A stretch of DNA of 6,836 nt, taken from the NCBI GenBank assembly GCA_028692515.1, contig JAQUXG010000092.1:1-6836 (forward strand), given 5' to 3'. The position numbers and the translations under genes were made by a program. The DNA is from Kiritimatiellales bacterium. GTDB lineage: Bacteria; Verrucomicrobiota; Kiritimatiellia; Kiritimatiellales; Tichowtungiaceae. The notes beneath the pieces were generated by a model. The model searched no databases and was not told the DNA's origin. It saw only the letters and a program-made list of their open reading frames with translations. Of the stretch, positions 1-6,836 are shown piece by piece (positions within the stretch are counted from its first letter, which is position 1; each line of letters begins with the position of its first letter).

Positions 1-1770
<1,770 letters not shown>

Positions 1771-1777
1771 TCCATTA

Positions 1778-1782
1778 CCTTC
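1778..1782 (-). promoter_or_regulatory. Ribosome binding site of rpoB
   Basis: The minus strand reads GAAGG, 7 nt before the ATG at 1770. It decides between two nearby ATGs: the one at 1775 would leave only 2 nt of spacing and is out of the rpoB frame. Confidence 0.65.
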
Positions 1783-1804
1783 AGGCTCTTATTGAACGCT
1801 TCAT

Positions 1805-1829
1805 CCCGCCGCTTAAAAAAGCCGGCGGG
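1805..1829 (-). promoter_or_regulatory. GC-rich hairpin upstream of rpoB (second of two)
   Basis: On the minus strand a CCCGCCG arm pairs with CGGCGGG. After a one-base G bulge, an inner CTT/AAG stem closes a TTTT loop, about 10 bp in all. It lies about 35 nt before the rpoB start. No U-tract follows, so it does not look like a canonical intrinsic terminator. In E. coli the rplL-rpoB gap holds an attenuator and an RNase III processing site; a similar role here is inferred from position and shape only. Confidence 0.6.
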
Positions 1830-1869
1830 CCTCACGAAATGCAAACACACTACCTGACGCGCAGAAGCA

Positions 1870-1888
1870 CCGGCGGGGAAACCGCCGG
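1870..1888 (-). promoter_or_regulatory. GC-rich hairpin downstream of rplL (first of two)
   Basis: A CCGGCGG arm pairs perfectly with CCGCCGG around a 5-nt loop on the minus strand. It begins 24 nt after the rplL stop codon. The following bases are not U-rich. Its arms share sequence with the second hairpin at 1805-1829, so the two can pair with each other as well as internally. It could protect the rplL 3' end, attenuate rpoB or be a processing site; the sequence does not decide. Confidence 0.6.
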
Positions 1889-1912
1889 GCCCGACTGCAC
1901 ATCGTCAATTTG

Positions 1913-2326
1913 TTACTTGATTTCGATCGTGGCGCCAGCGGCTTCGAGCTTGGCTTTGATAGATTCAGCTTCTTCTTTGGTGACGCCTTCTTTGACCGTC
2001 TTCGGAGCGCTGTCTACCAGATCCTTGGCTTCTTTGAGACCCAGGGCGGTTACGCCGCGAAGCTCTTTGATCACCTGAATCTTCTGCGAACCGCACTGCG
2101 TCAGCACAACGGTGAACTCAGTCTGTTCAGCAACCGCTTCAGCCACTGCTGCACCTGCTGCCGCAACTGCGACCGGAGCTGCTGCGGAGACACCCAGACG
2201 GGTTTCCAAAGCTTTTACGAGCTTCGAGAGCTCAAGTACAGAAATGCCTTCAATCCAGTCCACAAACTCGGCCATTTTGCCTTCGAGTTGGACAACTTCT
2301 TTTACTTCTACAGTTTCTTCAGCCAT
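1913..2326 (-). CDS. rplL: 50S ribosomal protein L7/L12
   Basis: Stalk protein of the large subunit. Its dimers bind L10 and recruit and stimulate the translational GTPases EF-Tu, EF-G and IF2. The layout is classic: an N-terminal dimerisation domain ([14 protein letters not shown], about residues 28-41), an Ala/Val-rich hinge (about 48-67), and a C-terminal factor-binding domain starting TEFTVVL with [10 protein letters not shown] and [15 protein letters not shown]. At 137 residues it is longer than the usual 120-130. The excess is a 17-residue charged N-terminus ahead of Met18. The longer start is preferred because AGGAGG lies 8 nt upstream, while Met18 (2275) has only a weak, close GAAGG. 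It follows rplJ after 48 nt. The strong ribosome site fits its need for several copies per ribosome. Confidence 0.96.
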   Translation of the reverse strand: MAEETVEVKEVVQLEGKMAEFVDWIEGISVLELSKLVKALETRLGVSAAAPVAVAAAGAAVAEAVAEQTEFTVVLTQCGSQKIQVIKELRGVTALGLKEAKDLVDSAPKTVKEGVTKEEAESIKAKLEAAGATIEIK

Positions 2327-2334
2327 TTTATGTT

Positions 2335-2340
2335 CCTCCT
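2335..2340 (-). promoter_or_regulatory. Strong Shine-Dalgarno site of rplL
   Basis: A perfect AGGAGG on the minus strand, 8 nt before the rplL ATG. It is matched in this window only by the tuf site; the other genes have weaker sites. It fixes the longer L7/L12 start and fits the known excess synthesis of L7/L12 over the other ribosomal proteins. Confidence 0.85.
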
Positions 2341-2374
2341 ACAATTGAATTCTACCACCTAATTAAAACGATTC

Positions 2375-2914
2375 TTAAGCCGCCTGCCCTTTTTTATCAG
2401 CTACGGCGTTCAGCACGTACAGCAGACTGCAAACCTTCTGATTCATCACACCGACCAGCTGGGTCATCGGAGCCGCAATGGTTCCGACCAGTTTGGCCTG
2501 AAGCTCTTTCTTACCAGGCAATGCCGCCAGTTCAACCACATCTGCGGATGAAAGCACCGCGCCTTCCAGCACGCCGCCCTTAACTGCGGGCTTGTTCTTA
2601 TCGCCGGCAAATTTCTTCAGGATCTTGGCCACTTCGACCACATCCCCTTCACCGAAAATCACTGCGGTCGGACCGGTCAGCGTTTTGCTGAGATCGCAAC
2701 CCATTTCGCTGCTGATACGGCCGAGCATGCTGTTTTTAACAACTTTAACCCGGGCATTCGCACCGCGCAGGAGCTTTTTGAACGCATCGGTCTCGGGCAT
2801 GGTCATGCCCTTATAGTCGGCCAGCAACATGTAGAGCGCCCCGGAGACATTCTCCTGAACCTCGTTGTACATGGCCTTCTTTTCCGGTCTGATATTTTTG
2901 CTGTCTTTGCTCAT
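2375..2914 (-). CDS. rplJ: 50S ribosomal protein L10
   Basis: L10 anchors the L7/L12 dimers to the ribosome through its C-terminal helix and binds 23S rRNA next to L11. At 179 residues it is near the usual 165-180. Family features are the ADYKGMT segment (about residues 33-39), the RVKVVKNSML block (56-65), the TGPTAVIF segment and the LAALPGKKELQAKLVG motif. The Ala-rich C-terminal part fits the L7/L12-binding helix. It starts 24 nt after rplA, with a modest purine-rich AGGCAGGG upstream. In E. coli the L10-L7/L12 complex represses its own operon by binding the rplJ leader. Such a site here would have to overlap the end of rplA; I cannot identify one. Confidence 0.96.
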   Translation of the reverse strand: MSKDSKNIRPEKKAMYNEVQENVSGALYMLLADYKGMTMPETDAFKKLLRGANARVKVVKNSMLGRISSEMGCDLSKTLTGPTAVIFGEGDVVEVAKILKKFAGDKNKPAVKGGVLEGAVLSSADVVELAALPGKKELQAKLVGTIAAPMTQLVGVMNQKVCSLLYVLNAVADKKGQAA

Positions 2915-2938
2915 GACTCTTTGCCCTGCCTTATTCGA

Positions 2939-3637
2939 TTAAACTGTTGCAGCCACTTTGGTGTCGATGTGCAGCCCCGGACCCATCGTGCTGGCGATCG
3001 TGCACCGTTTAATATAAATCCCTTTAGTCGAAGCCGGCTTGGCCGCCAGAATCGCTTCGTACACCGCGCGGAAGTTTTCAGCCAGTGCTTCGGCTGCGAA
3101 AGAACGCTTGCCGAACGGAACCATGATGTTTCCGTTTTTGTCCATACGGAACTCAACGCGGCCGGCCTTAAACTGTTTAACGGCCGTTCCGGTGTCATCC
3201 GTGACCGTACCGGTCTTCGGATTGGGCATCAGACCGCGCGGGCCGAGCACTTTACCGAGTTTGCGGACTTCTTTCATCGCATCCGGAGTAGCGATGACAA
3301 TATCAAAATCCATCCAGCCGCCGGTTACTTTGGCCAAAAGGTCTTCGAAGCCGGCATCAATAGCACCCGCGGCACGGGCGGCTTCAGCGGCGGCACCCGA
3401 GGCGAACACGATTACGCGAACGTCTTTACCGGTTCCATGCGGAAGAGCCACTGTCGAGCGAATGGCCTGATCCGACTTTGTCGGATCGACGCCCATGCGC
3501 AAGGCAATTTCTACGGTTTCGTCAAATTTTGCGGTCGGATTGTCCTTGATGAACTGAATGGCCTCTTCGAGGGCATAGTGTTTCTCGACCGAAACTTTTT
3601 TCTTTACTGCGGTATATGTTTTTCCGTGCTTAGCCAT
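2939..3637 (-). CDS. rplA: 50S ribosomal protein L1
   Basis: L1 forms the mobile L1 stalk near the E site of the 50S subunit, helps release deacylated tRNA, and in many bacteria represses its own mRNA. The product is 232 residues, the usual length. Seen are FDETVEIALRMGVDP (about 38-52), the signature KVLGPRGLMPNPKTGTVT, the KAGRVEFRMDKNGNI block, and the C-terminal STMGPG RNA-binding loop. The start has GAGG 10 nt upstream, inside the end of rplK. Only 2 nt separate the rplK stop from this ATG, so the two genes are probably translationally coupled, as is typical of rplKA pairs. Confidence 0.97.
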   Translation of the reverse strand: MAKHGKTYTAVKKKVSVEKHYALEEAIQFIKDNPTAKFDETVEIALRMGVDPTKSDQAIRSTVALPHGTGKDVRVIVFASGAAAEAARAAGAIDAGFEDLLAKVTGGWMDFDIVIATPDAMKEVRKLGKVLGPRGLMPNPKTGTVTDDTGTAVKQFKAGRVEFRMDKNGNIMVPFGKRSFAAEALAENFRAVYEAILAAKPASTKGIYIKRCTIASTMGPGLHIDTKVAATV

Positions 3638-3639
3638 GG

Positions 3640-4062
3640 TTATTCAACCTCAATTCCCATACTGCGGGCTGTGCCGGCAATGATGCGGCAGGCGGCCTCT
3701 GTATTGCTTGCGTTTAAATCAGCCTCTTTAATTTTGGCGATCTCTTCCACCTGCGCGCGGGTCACTTTACCCACTTTATCGCGGTTCGGAACGCCCGATC
3801 CTTTGGCAACAGCTGCTGCTTTTTTCAGCAGCGCGGAGGCCGGCGGGCTCTTGGTGATGAAACTGAACGAACGGTCCTGATAAACGGTGATCACCACCGG
3901 AATAATCATCCCCGCTTCATTCTGAGTGGCCGCATTAAAGGCCTTACAGAATTCCATAATGTTCACACCGTGCTGACCCAGTGCAGGACCCACCGGCGGT
4001 GCCGGATTGGCTTTCCCCGCTGGAATCTGCAGTTTGATCATGCCTTTTTCTTTTTTTGCCAT
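3640..4062 (-). CDS. rplK: 50S ribosomal protein L11
   Basis: L11 binds the 23S rRNA GTPase-associated centre with L10. It is the site of thiostrepton action and is needed for RelA activation in the stringent response. The product is 140 residues, the family norm. The N-terminal domain has [20 protein letters not shown] followed by [13 protein letters not shown], including the conserved prolines linked to thiostrepton sensitivity. The C-terminal rRNA-binding domain has the [13 protein letters not shown] block and the final [18 protein letters not shown] segment. A GGAG site lies 7 nt upstream. It starts 18 nt after nusG and is followed at 2 nt by rplA. Confidence 0.97.
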   Translation of the reverse strand: MAKKEKGMIKLQIPAGKANPAPPVGPALGQHGVNIMEFCKAFNAATQNEAGMIIPVVITVYQDRSFSFITKSPPASALLKKAAAVAKGSGVPNRDKVGKVTRAQVEEIAKIKEADLNASNTEAACRIIAGTARSMGIEVE

Positions 4063-4080
4063 ACAAAAACTCCGCTCAAA

Positions 4081-4629
4081 TTACGCTTTGTCCGCCTGCC
4101 AGTATTCAAGTTCCACCGGAGCTGACCGGCCAAAAATCGAAACTGAAACTTTCAGTTTACCGCGGCCCGGATCAACCTCTTCAATCACTCCGTTAAAGTT
4201 CAGGAACGGCCCGTCGGTAATCTTGACCGTTTCGCCCGGCTCAAAATTAATCTTCGGTGTGACCGTTTCCTTCTTCTCTTCCACCTGATTCACAATCCGG
4301 TCCACTTCATCCTTGCGCAACGGCACCGGGGATTCACCCCCGACAAAACCGATCACGCCCGGCGTGTTCTGGATGAAATACCAGGTTTCTTCCACTAAAT
4401 TCTTTTTTTCGTCATACAGCGCCAGATTCGCCAGCACATAGCCGGGGAAAAACTTGCGCGAGACCGTCGTCTTCTTGCCCTGCTTCACTTCCGAAACTTT
4501 TTCGGTCGGAATCAGGATTTCACCAATAAATTCCGCCAGCTCTTCCTGCTTCACCCGGCTGATGATGCTGTTCTGCACCTTATATTCATGCCCGGAGAGC
4601 GTATGTAAAACAAACCACTGTTTTTCCAT
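4081..4629 (-). CDS. nusG: Transcription termination/antitermination protein NusG
   Basis: Elongation factor that binds the clamp of RNA polymerase. It modulates pausing and links polymerase to Rho or to ribosomal protein S10. The 182-residue length is standard. The N-terminal NGN domain opens with WFVLHTLSGHEYKVQ (residues 5-19) and includes the FFPGYVL segment and the NTPGVIGFVGG segment. The C-terminal KOW domain occupies about 129-182, with VKITDGPFLNFNGVI and KLKVSVSIFGRSAPVEL. The tail after PVEL contains a Trp where I would expect a smaller or Phe-type residue. A GGAG lies 12 nt before the start, a rather long spacing. The gene sits between secE and rplK, the usual place. Confidence 0.97.
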   Translation of the reverse strand: MEKQWFVLHTLSGHEYKVQNSIISRVKQEELAEFIGEILIPTEKVSEVKQGKKTTVSRKFFPGYVLANLALYDEKKNLVEETWYFIQNTPGVIGFVGGESPVPLRKDEVDRIVNQVEEKKETVTPKINFEPGETVKITDGPFLNFNGVIEEVDPGRGKLKVSVSIFGRSAPVELEYWQADKA

Positions 4630-4647
4630 TAGTTTCTTTCTCTCCGG

Positions 4648-4851
4648 TTACCGAAGAACCGTCTGTAGCAGGCCCGTCAGCACCCAATCGCTCAATCCGA
4701 CAAACACACCGAGAATCAAAACCGAAATCACCACAACCATCGTCGAACCGGCCAGCTCCTGCCGCGTGGGCCAGGTGCATTTCTTCAGCTCGATTTTCAC
4801 CTCGCCTAAAAACGTCTTCAGTGCCTGAATCAGTTCAACTATTTTTTTCAT
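4648..4851 (-). CDS. secE: Preprotein translocase subunit SecE
   Basis: Inner-membrane subunit that clamps the two halves of SecY in the SecYEG channel. The product is 67 residues, the short single-spanning form found in most bacteria rather than the three-span enterobacterial form. An amphipathic N-terminal helix (about 1-22) leads to the family motif WPTRQEL (27-33). One transmembrane helix follows (about 37-59), containing the conserved Asp55. The start at 4851 was chosen because a longer in-frame ATG at 4899 would read through tRNA-Trp and gives a tRNA-derived sequence. The start lies 18 nt after the tRNA CCA end and has no clear Shine-Dalgarno, only GGGAAAACGAG. nusG follows 18 nt downstream. 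Confidence 0.94.
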   Translation of the reverse strand: MKKIVELIQALKTFLGEVKIELKKCTWPTRQELAGSTMVVVISVLILGVFVGLSDWVLTGLLQTVLR

Positions 4852-4869
4852 CTCGTTTTCCCGAAGAAC

Positions 4870-4945
4870 TGGCAGGCCAGGAGGGAATCGAACCCCCAAC
4901 CTGCGGTTTTGGAGACCGCCGCTCTGCCAATTGAGCTACTAGCCT
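4870..4945 (-). tRNA. tRNA-Trp, anticodon CCA
   Basis: The 76-nt cloverleaf folds completely. The acceptor arms AGGCTAG and CTGGCCT pair with one G-U. The D arm is GCTC/GAGC, the anticodon stem is GCGGT/ACCGC with loop CTCCAAA, and the T arm carries GTTCGATTC. The anticodon CCA is at 4910-4912 and reads UGG (Trp). The discriminator is G, the expected tryptophan identity base, and the 3' CCA is encoded. It lies 18 nt from both rpmG and secE, so its excision by RNase P and 3' nucleases must cut the operon transcript. Confidence 0.97.
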
Positions 4946-4963
4946 TCAACCGAAATCGTTAAC

Positions 4964-5113
4964 TTATTTTGTTTCTCTGTGCAACGTGTGGCTGCGGTCA
5001 TGCGGGCAGAATTTCTTCACTTCAAGACGACCCGTCGAAAGCTTCTTGTTCTTGGTCGTCGTGTAGTTACGCCGCTTACATTCCGTACAGGCCAGTGTAA
5101 TAATATCGCGCAT
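4964..5113 (-). CDS. rpmG: 50S ribosomal protein L33
   Basis: Small 49-residue ribosomal protein of the large subunit near the E site. It starts [20 protein letters not shown] and continues with the RLEVKKF block and the terminal HTLHRE, all typical of L33. The first zinc-ligand pair is present (Cys9, Cys12). In the second pair only Cys36 remains: the usual CxxC is Cys-Pro-His-Asp, with Asp39 at the fourth ligand position and His38 beside it. It is therefore a variant of the zinc-binding (C+) form. The start codon has a weak purine-rich site (GGAAAAAGAG) upstream. It follows tuf after 81 nt containing a hairpin and precedes tRNA-Trp by 18 nt. Confidence 0.95.
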   Translation of the reverse strand: MRDIITLACTECKRRNYTTTKNKKLSTGRLEVKKFCPHDRSHTLHRETK

Positions 5114-5147
5114 GGTTTAACTCTTTTTCCGCAGATTGCTTATCAAA

Positions 5148-5173
5148 CAGTGCACCGGCTCACCGATGCACTG
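5148..5173 (-). promoter_or_regulatory. 11-bp hairpin in the tuf-rpmG spacer
   Basis: On the minus strand a CAGTGCATCGG arm pairs along its whole length with CCGGTGCACTG around a TGAG tetraloop (11 bp, one G-U). It lies 21 nt after the tuf stop and 34 nt before rpmG. Only TTTGAT follows, so it is at best a weak terminator. It may set the high tuf to rpmG ratio by partial termination or by protecting the tuf mRNA 3' end; this is inference from structure and place. Confidence 0.65.
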
Positions 5174-5194
5174 CTTAGATTTTGCGTGTTCCGC

Positions 5195-6397
5195 TTATTT
5201 CACAACTTCGGTTACGCGTCCGGCACCGACGGTACGTCCGCCTTCACGAATCGCGAAGCGCATGTGCTGCTCCATAGCGATCGGCGTAATCAGCTTAACG
5301 CTCATCGCCACGTTGTCGCCCGGCATAACCATTTCCACGCCTTCCGGCAGGGTGATGTCGCCGGTCACGTCGGTGGTACGGAAGTAAAACTGCGGGCGAT
5401 AGCCCTTGAAGAACGGGGTGTGACGTCCGCCTTCGTCTTTGCTCAAAACATACACTTCGGAAACGAAGTCGGTGTGCGGCAGAATCGAACCCGGCTTGGC
5501 CAGAACCTGACCGCGCTCAACATCTTCCTTCTTGGTGCTGCGAAGCAGACAGCCGACGTTGTCACCGGCCCGTCCTTCGTCCAGAATCTTGCGGAACATT
5601 TCAACACCGGTGCAGGTGGTCTTAACGGTCGGCTTCAAACCAACGATTTCGACATCGTCACCGGTATGAACGATACCACGTTCGACACGACCGGTAACAA
5701 CCGTACCGCGGCCTTCAATCGAGAACACGTCTTCGATCGGAAGCAGGAAAGCCTGATCGGTTACACGAACCGGTTCCTGAATATAGGTGTCGAGAGCGTC
5801 CATCAGCTCCTGGATGCAGGCAGCGCCCGGGCCGGACGGATCAGCGATCGCGCCGGTTGCGGAACCGCGGATGATCGGAATATCGTCGCCGGGGAATTCG
5901 TACTTGCTGAGCAGTTCACGAATTTCGAGCTCAACGAGGTCGAGCAGTTCTGCGTCGTCCACGAGGTCACACTTGTTCATGAATACTACGATAGCCGGAA
6001 CACCGACCTGACGAGCGAGAAGAATATGCTCGCGGGTCTGGGGCATTGGTCCGTCGCAAGCGCTGACCACCAGAATCGCGCCGTCCATCTGCGCGGCACC
6101 GGTGATCATGTTTTTGACGTAGTCGGCATGGCCGGGGCAGTCAACGTGAGCATAGTGGCGATTGGCGGTGGAGTATTCGACGTGCGAAGTAGCAATCGTC
6201 AAAATTTTGGTCGGGTCGCGGCGGCCCTGTGACTCGGAAGCTTTAGCAACCTGGTCGTATGCAATGTAGTTAGCCATGCCTTTTGCACCCTGTACGCAGG
6301 TGATAGAAGCCGTCAGCGTTGTTTTACCATGGTCAACGTGGCCGATCGTGCCCACGTTCACGTGCGGTTTTGTCCGTTCGAATTTATCCTTAGCCAT
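5195..6397 (-). CDS. tuf: Elongation factor Tu
   Basis: GTPase that delivers aminoacyl-tRNA to the ribosomal A site. The product is 400 residues, slightly longer than the usual 393-396. GTP-binding motifs are G1 GHVDHGKT (19-26), the switch I Thr (Thr67 in LTI), G3 DCPGH (86-90) with catalytic His90, G4 NKCD (141-144) and G5 GSA (178-180). Domain 2 ([21 protein letters not shown]) and domain 3 ([16 protein letters not shown], then [13 protein letters not shown]) are intact. Switch I is unusual: the ARGITI motif is replaced by DPTKILTI, with about five extra residues. AGGAGG lies 7 nt before the ATG. The gene follows tRNA-Thr after 69 nt, as in many bacterial tuf operons. Confidence 0.98.
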   Translation of the reverse strand: MAKDKFERTKPHVNVGTIGHVDHGKTTLTASITCVQGAKGMANYIAYDQVAKASESQGRRDPTKILTIATSHVEYSTANRHYAHVDCPGHADYVKNMITGAAQMDGAILVVSACDGPMPQTREHILLARQVGVPAIVVFMNKCDLVDDAELLDLVELEIRELLSKYEFPGDDIPIIRGSATGAIADPSGPGAACIQELMDALDTYIQEPVRVTDQAFLLPIEDVFSIEGRGTVVTGRVERGIVHTGDDVEIVGLKPTVKTTCTGVEMFRKILDEGRAGDNVGCLLRSTKKEDVERGQVLAKPGSILPHTDFVSEVYVLSKDEGGRHTPFFKGYRPQFYFRTTDVTGDITLPEGVEMVMPGDNVAMSVKLITPIAMEQHMRFAIREGGRTVGAGRVTEVVK

Positions 6398-6404
6398 GAT
6401 TCAT

Positions 6405-6410
6405 CCTCCT
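6405..6410 (-). promoter_or_regulatory. Strong Shine-Dalgarno site of tuf
   Basis: A perfect AGGAGG on the minus strand, 7 nt before the tuf ATG at 6397. It fits the very high expression of EF-Tu. Another ATG at 6404 is out of frame and too close to this site. Confidence 0.85.
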
Positions 6411-6466
6411 GATCCGTTTACTGTTTACTTAATCCAGTTCGTTACAAATTCACTGTCTTCTCTTTG

Positions 6467-6542
6467 TGGAGCCCACGAGCGGAGTCGAACCGCTGACCTC
6501 ATCCTTACCAAGGATGTGCTCTACCAACTGAGCTACGTGGGC
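6467..6542 (-). tRNA. tRNA-Thr, anticodon GGT
   Basis: A complete 76-nt cloverleaf. The acceptor arms are GCCCACG/CGTGGGC, the D arm GCTC/GAGC, the anticodon stem CATCC/GGATG with loop TTGGTAA, and the T arm AGCGG/CCGCT with TTCGACT. The anticodon GGT (6507-6509) reads ACC and ACU (Thr). The discriminator is T and the CCA end is encoded. It is the first gene of the transcript, 69 nt before tuf. Linkage of tRNA-Thr with tuf is common in bacteria. Confidence 0.97.
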
Positions 6543-6575
6543 GGTTTTTCCCCCGTGCTCGCGCCATTCTCATCC

Positions 6576-6642
6576 AAAATTAAAAAAGTATAAAAGGCCT
6601 GCTTCCTGTTTTTTCGCCTCAAGAAACAGACTTTTCTTATAC
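6576..6642 (-). terminator. Intrinsic terminator or attenuator upstream of tRNA-Thr
   Basis: On the minus strand an imperfect stem is built from GTAT/ATAC, AAAAG/CTTTT and a 10-bp CTGTTTCTTG/CAGGAAGCAG helix with two U-G pairs, around an 11-nt loop. It is followed at once by TTTTTTAATTTT. The U-G pairs become A-C mismatches in the plus-strand RNA, and no U-tract follows in that direction, so it acts on minus-strand transcripts. It stands about 34 nt before tRNA-Thr and downstream of the promoter at 6710-6737. It could attenuate the tuf operon, end a short leader RNA, or end an unseen upstream gene. Confidence 0.7.
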
Positions 6643-6709
6643 CCGTTTAGTCCTAAATTACTCTGCGCAAACACCAACAACTGCTTGGTCTGTCACACAA
6701 AGGGGAGCG

Positions 6710-6737
6710 ACTTTAGCGGAAATGAAGGGGCTGTCAA
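6710..6737 (-). promoter_or_regulatory. Sigma-70-type promoter of the tRNA-Thr/tuf operon
   Basis: The minus strand has a perfect TTGACA -35 (6732-6737), a 16-nt spacer and TAAAGT as -10 (6710-6715; four of six matches to TATAAT). The predicted start is near 6703, about 160 nt before tRNA-Thr. An AT-rich tract at 6750-6765 (AAAAATATTT core) and AAAATA at 6739-6744 lie where UP elements of strong ribosomal promoters sit. I found no better promoter closer to tRNA-Thr. Assignment is by sequence match only. Confidence 0.6.
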
Positions 6738-6836
6738 CTATTTTGGGGGAAATATTTTTAAATAACCTGAACCCGTTTTTTTCACCTCCGCCCATCCACT
6801 TTTCTTAAAAATTTTATTGTGTATAAACCCGTAATG

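Larger units (their letters stand above)
6543..6836. other. Non-coding upstream region of the operon
   Basis: About 294 bases with no convincing gene on either strand. It holds the promoter, the AT-rich upstream tract and the leader hairpin described separately. It also has a small ACCAA/TTGGT hairpin (6673-6689) early in the predicted leader. Three copies of ACCCGT occur on the plus strand at 6641, 6771 and 6827. The part from about 6766 to the right edge is AT-rich and may belong to the control region of a neighbouring gene outside the window. Confidence 0.6.

Noticed and set aside
1910..2362. 150-codon open frame on the plus strand
   Set aside because: It is antisense to rplL over its full length; the Cys- and Phe-rich product is a complement artefact.
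2921..3880. 319-codon open frame on the plus strand
   Set aside because: It is antisense to rplA and part of rplK, with no recognisable domain; a shadow of codon bias.
4648..4899. Longer secE start at 4899
   Set aside because: The extra 16 codons come from tRNA-Trp sequence (MGVRFPPGLP is typical of translated tRNA). The start at 4851 gives a normal SecE.
4979..6232. 417-codon open frame on the plus strand
   Set aside because: It lies antisense to tuf and rpmG, both certain genes. The translation shows no family I recognise. Long antisense frames are common opposite codon-biased, highly expressed genes.
6276..6593. 105-codon open frame on the plus strand across tRNA-Thr
   Set aside because: The ERSRTADLILTKDVLYQLSY stretch is a translated tRNA-Thr antisense, a familiar misannotation; the rest is antisense to tuf.
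6566..6694. About 40 open codons on the minus strand across the leader hairpin, as a possible leader peptide
   Set aside because: It has no ATG, only GTG/TTG, and no ribosome site. It runs straight through the hairpin and U-tract, and shows no run of regulatory codons.

Overview
This window is a housekeeping block read entirely from the minus strand. In transcription order (right to left) it holds tRNA-Thr(GGT), tuf (EF-Tu), rpmG (L33), tRNA-Trp(CCA), secE, nusG, rplK (L11), rplA (L1), rplJ (L10), rplL (L7/L12) and the first 590 codons of rpoB, which runs off the left edge. The order matches the widely conserved bacterial tuf-secE-nusG-rplKAJL-rpoBC cluster. I see no mobile element, CRISPR array, toxin, defence or biosynthetic gene, and no undescribed system. 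The interest lies in regulatory RNA structure in the spacers and in a few protein peculiarities.

Organism: a bacterium of moderate GC content by eye. EF-Tu has an enlarged, rewritten switch I: a D-x-TK-x-x-TI pattern replaces the usual ARGITI. From memory this resembles EF-Tu of the Planctomycetes-Verrucomicrobia-Lentisphaerae-Kiritimatiellota group. That placement, perhaps Kiritimatiellota or Lentisphaerota, is an inference that needs a phylogeny.

Layout: the right end (about 6543-6836) has no convincing gene. It carries a good sigma-70-type promoter with an AT-rich upstream tract. About 60 bp downstream, in the same orientation, is a long hairpin followed by a U-tract, placed before tRNA-Thr like a leader attenuator or the end of a short RNA. 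Then come tRNA-Thr and tuf (strong Shine-Dalgarno). A spacer with an 11-bp hairpin follows, then rpmG. tRNA-Trp sits between rpmG and secE, so tRNA processing must cut the polycistronic transcript there. secE, nusG, rplK, rplA, rplJ and rplL follow with short spacers of 2-48 nt. The rplL-rpoB gap (142 nt) holds two GC-rich hairpins that share a repeat and can pair alternatively.

Function together: tuf and the two tRNAs supply elongation. L11, L1, L10 and L7/L12 build the ribosomal stalk and L1 regions, and L33 is a small 50S protein. SecE is a core translocon subunit, NusG is a transcription elongation factor, and RpoB is the beta subunit of RNA polymerase. Co-transcription links translation, transcription and secretion capacity to growth.
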